From NCBI GenBank assembly GCA_035299065.1, contig DATGXI010000095.1:1-64000 (forward strand): 64,000 bases of DNA, given 5' to 3'. Under the pieces are notes generated by a model, which was given only the letters and a program-made list of their open reading frames with translations, was not told the DNA's origin and made no database searches. The stretch is from DASPJQ01 sp035299065. GTDB lineage: Bacteria > Bacteroidota > Bacteroidia > Flavobacteriales_D > UBA2798. Positions 62,884 through 64,000 of this stretch are shown here, piece after piece; the stretch's first letter is position 1, and the number at the start of each line of letters is the position of its first letter. The position numbers and the translations under genes were made by a program.

Positions 62884-63324
62884 ATGCAAACCAGGCGCAG
62901 TTTACCGGGCAAAATCTCCAAAAAGGTCTCAACAAGATCTTTTATACCCCTGTTCCTTGTTTTTCTTTTTGCCTTTTCCATTTTTTTTCAGCCATCTGGT
63001 TCGTATTCAACTTTAGGTGCCGTTCAAAAAAAAATGGCCAAAAATCTTATTGTTATTTCAGGCACTAACCAAGGTAAAACTGAAAAAAACACTCAACAAA
63101 TCCCTTTTGAACCGGTAGAAAACGAAAACGATGATGAAAACGAGAAGGAAGATGATACTGATGATACTGATGAGGAAAATCCATTTTGTAAATCTGTTTT
63201 AACGTATACATATGATGGGCTTTCATTTGTACAAAAATCTACTTCATTTGTAGCATCTTTTCAAAACCGTTCAACCGTTTCACTTTTTATTCTTTACCAC
63301 TCCTGGAAGAGTTTTCTTTCTTAA
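62884..63324 (+). CDS. Small membrane protein with acidic linker, next to an RND efflux operon
   Basis: The 146-residue product starts at ATG 62884; the frame is open 9 bp further upstream. It has a basic N-terminus, one membrane helix (FIPLFLVFLFAFSIFFQPSG) and a strongly acidic run of Asp/Glu/Asn at about residues 82-100 (ENDDENEKEDDTDDTDEENP), then a hydrophobic, Ser/Phe-rich end (FILYHSWKSFLS). No family is recognised. It lies 130 bp upstream of the RND adaptor gene on the same strand, where a small accessory or sensor protein could fit (inference). Confidence 0.6.
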   Translation: MQTRRSLPGKISKKVSTRSFIPLFLVFLFAFSIFFQPSGSYSTLGAVQKKMAKNLIVISGTNQGKTEKNTQQIPFEPVENENDDENEKEDDTDDTDEENPFCKSVLTYTYDGLSFVQKSTSFVASFQNRSTVSLFILYHSWKSFLS

Positions 63325-63454
63325 TGCCAAAATAGTCATTCCTATTTACTAAACAATTTTCGCTTTGAAAAAGGCGCGCCTGCGTATTGCGCATTTGTAC
63401 CGATTCATTTTCCAGGTTGTTGTTGTTTGGCATTAATTCATTAAAATCAATTTT

Positions 63455-64000
63455 ATGAAACGTATTTCGTGCCTAATGTGCACTATGGCCGTGCTATTTA
63501 TTAACGGCTGCAAAAATAAAAATACCGAGGCATTAATAAGCTCCCGGTTTAACGTAACAAGCCCGGTTAAAAAAGATACCATCATTTTTAAGGATTACGT
63601 ATGCCAGGTACGTTCCATACAACATATTGAATTAAGGGCCCTTGAAAAAGGATACCTTCAGGCCATTTTTGTAGACGAGGGACAATTTGTAAAAAAAGGG
63701 CAACTCATGTTCCAGATTATGCCACTTGTTTACCAGGCTGAAATGGAGAAAGCCGAAGCTGAGGCGGAGTTTGCCGAGATCGAATACCAGAACACAAAAA
63801 ATTTAGCCGATAGTAACATTGTTTCAAAAAATGAATTAGCGCTTTCCAAAGCACGTTTCAATAAAGCCAAAGCCGAGTTATCACTGGCAAAAGCTCATTT
63901 AGGATTTACCGAAATTCATGCACCTTTTGACGGCATAATGGATAGGTTCAATGTAAGACTAGGGAGTCTTGTTGATGAAGGTGAACTTTTATCCACCTTA
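63455..64000 (+). CDS. RND efflux periplasmic adaptor (HlyD/AcrA-like) lipoprotein, 3' end outside window
   Basis: The visible 182 codons run to the last base. The N-terminus (MKRISCLMCTMAVLFINGCK) is a lipoprotein signal with its Cys near residue 19. A lipoyl half (IELRALEKGYLQAIFVDEGQ, then FVKKGQLMFQIMPL), an alpha-hairpin rich in Ala/Glu/Lys (MEKAEAEAEFAEIEYQNTKN) and the second lipoyl half (IHAPFDGIMDRFNVRLGSLV) follow, the standard MFP order. It bridges an inner-membrane RND pump and an outer-membrane channel for drug or metal export. The pump gene should follow beyond the window. The start is ATG 63455. Confidence 0.9.
   Translation, partial: MKRISCLMCTMAVLFINGCKNKNTEALISSRFNVTSPVKKDTIIFKDYVCQVRSIQHIELRALEKGYLQAIFVDEGQFVKKGQLMFQIMPLVYQAEMEKAEAEAEFAEIEYQNTKNLADSNIVSKNELALSKARFNKAKAELSLAKAHLGFTEIHAPFDGIMDRFNVRLGSLVDEGELLSTL

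Noticed and set aside
63372..63393. GC-rich palindromes (AGGCGCGCCT and TGCG-CGCA) before the RND adaptor
   Set aside because: Short and overlapping; too little to call an operator without comparison to relatives.
1..64000. tRNA, rRNA, CRISPR, prophage or insertion-sequence genes
   Set aside because: I looked in the gaps for cloverleaf, T-loop, regular-spaced repeat, integrase and transposase signals and saw none that I could support.

Overview
The window looks like a chromosomal segment of a member of Bacteroidota, most likely the Flavobacteriales or a close relative. The evidence is the density of type IX secretion (T9SS) proteins (a PorP/SprF protein, SprB-type repeats, and type A and type B sorting domains), promoters of the TAnnTTTG type, the scarcity of Shine-Dalgarno sites, lipoproteins with Ser/Gly-Cys lipoboxes, an isolated dnaK whose phosphate motif reads GGGTHDVS, and ABC-F EttA, DUF5689 and YHYH proteins. 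I see no tRNA, rRNA, CRISPR array, prophage or intact insertion sequence. Base composition and codon use look even throughout, so most of the window reads as core chromosome with small accessory clusters.

Layout. 1-4614: end of a giant SprB-repeat adhesin (cut by the window edge) followed 4 bp later by its probable PorP/SprF partner. 4719-11385: a secreted endonuclease/exonuclease/phosphatase-family enzyme divergent from a TonB-dependent receptor, a DUF5689 lipoprotein and an OB-fold T9SS client, plausibly a nucleic-acid or phosphodiester scavenging locus. 11644-16584: a second T9SS type B PKD/SprB-repeat protein and a surface lipoprotein. 16687-18603: dnaK. 18816-22394: secreted subtilisin-like peptidase. 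22584-26951: LolA-like carrier, tatA, gatA, MltD-like lytic transglycosylase. 27042-31797: an unknown secreted protein, a GT39-like glycosyltransferase and an ALDH7-type dehydrogenase.

31840-36588: a small conserved protein, then an ECF sigma factor with a small membrane protein, a Spy/CpxP-like periplasmic protein and a YHYH T9SS protein, then a tandem pair of STAS-like proteins and an SRPBCC protein. 36722-41454: DOPA-dioxygenase-like enzyme, two unknown exported proteins, a highly structured intergenic element, dus, and a CPBP protease. 41599-50298: a secreted beta-propeller/metacaspase with a UVR-like tail, recJ, and an exported protein overlapping a 1205-residue NtrY-like histidine kinase. 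50397-56959: a lipoprotein, enoyl-CoA hydratase, a flippase overlapping dut, two small envelope proteins, and ettA. 57083-61238: alpha/beta hydrolase, then an ArsR-headed cluster (SRPBCC, DoxX, YdeI-like, DUF4256, DUF1990-like). 61273-64000: a TPR sensor protein lacking its usual SpoIIE phosphatase domain, a small acidic membrane protein, and the start of an RND efflux adaptor cut by the window end.

The most interesting items are the folded intergenic element at 39261-39480, a perfect 21-bp inverted repeat at 23336-23441, three genes whose TACTTTTG box lies 4-6 nt before the ATG (candidate leaderless mRNAs), the exported metacaspase, the ECF-sigma envelope operon with a non-ATG start, and the ArsR cluster. 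All functions are inferred from sequence recognition alone; no database search was run.
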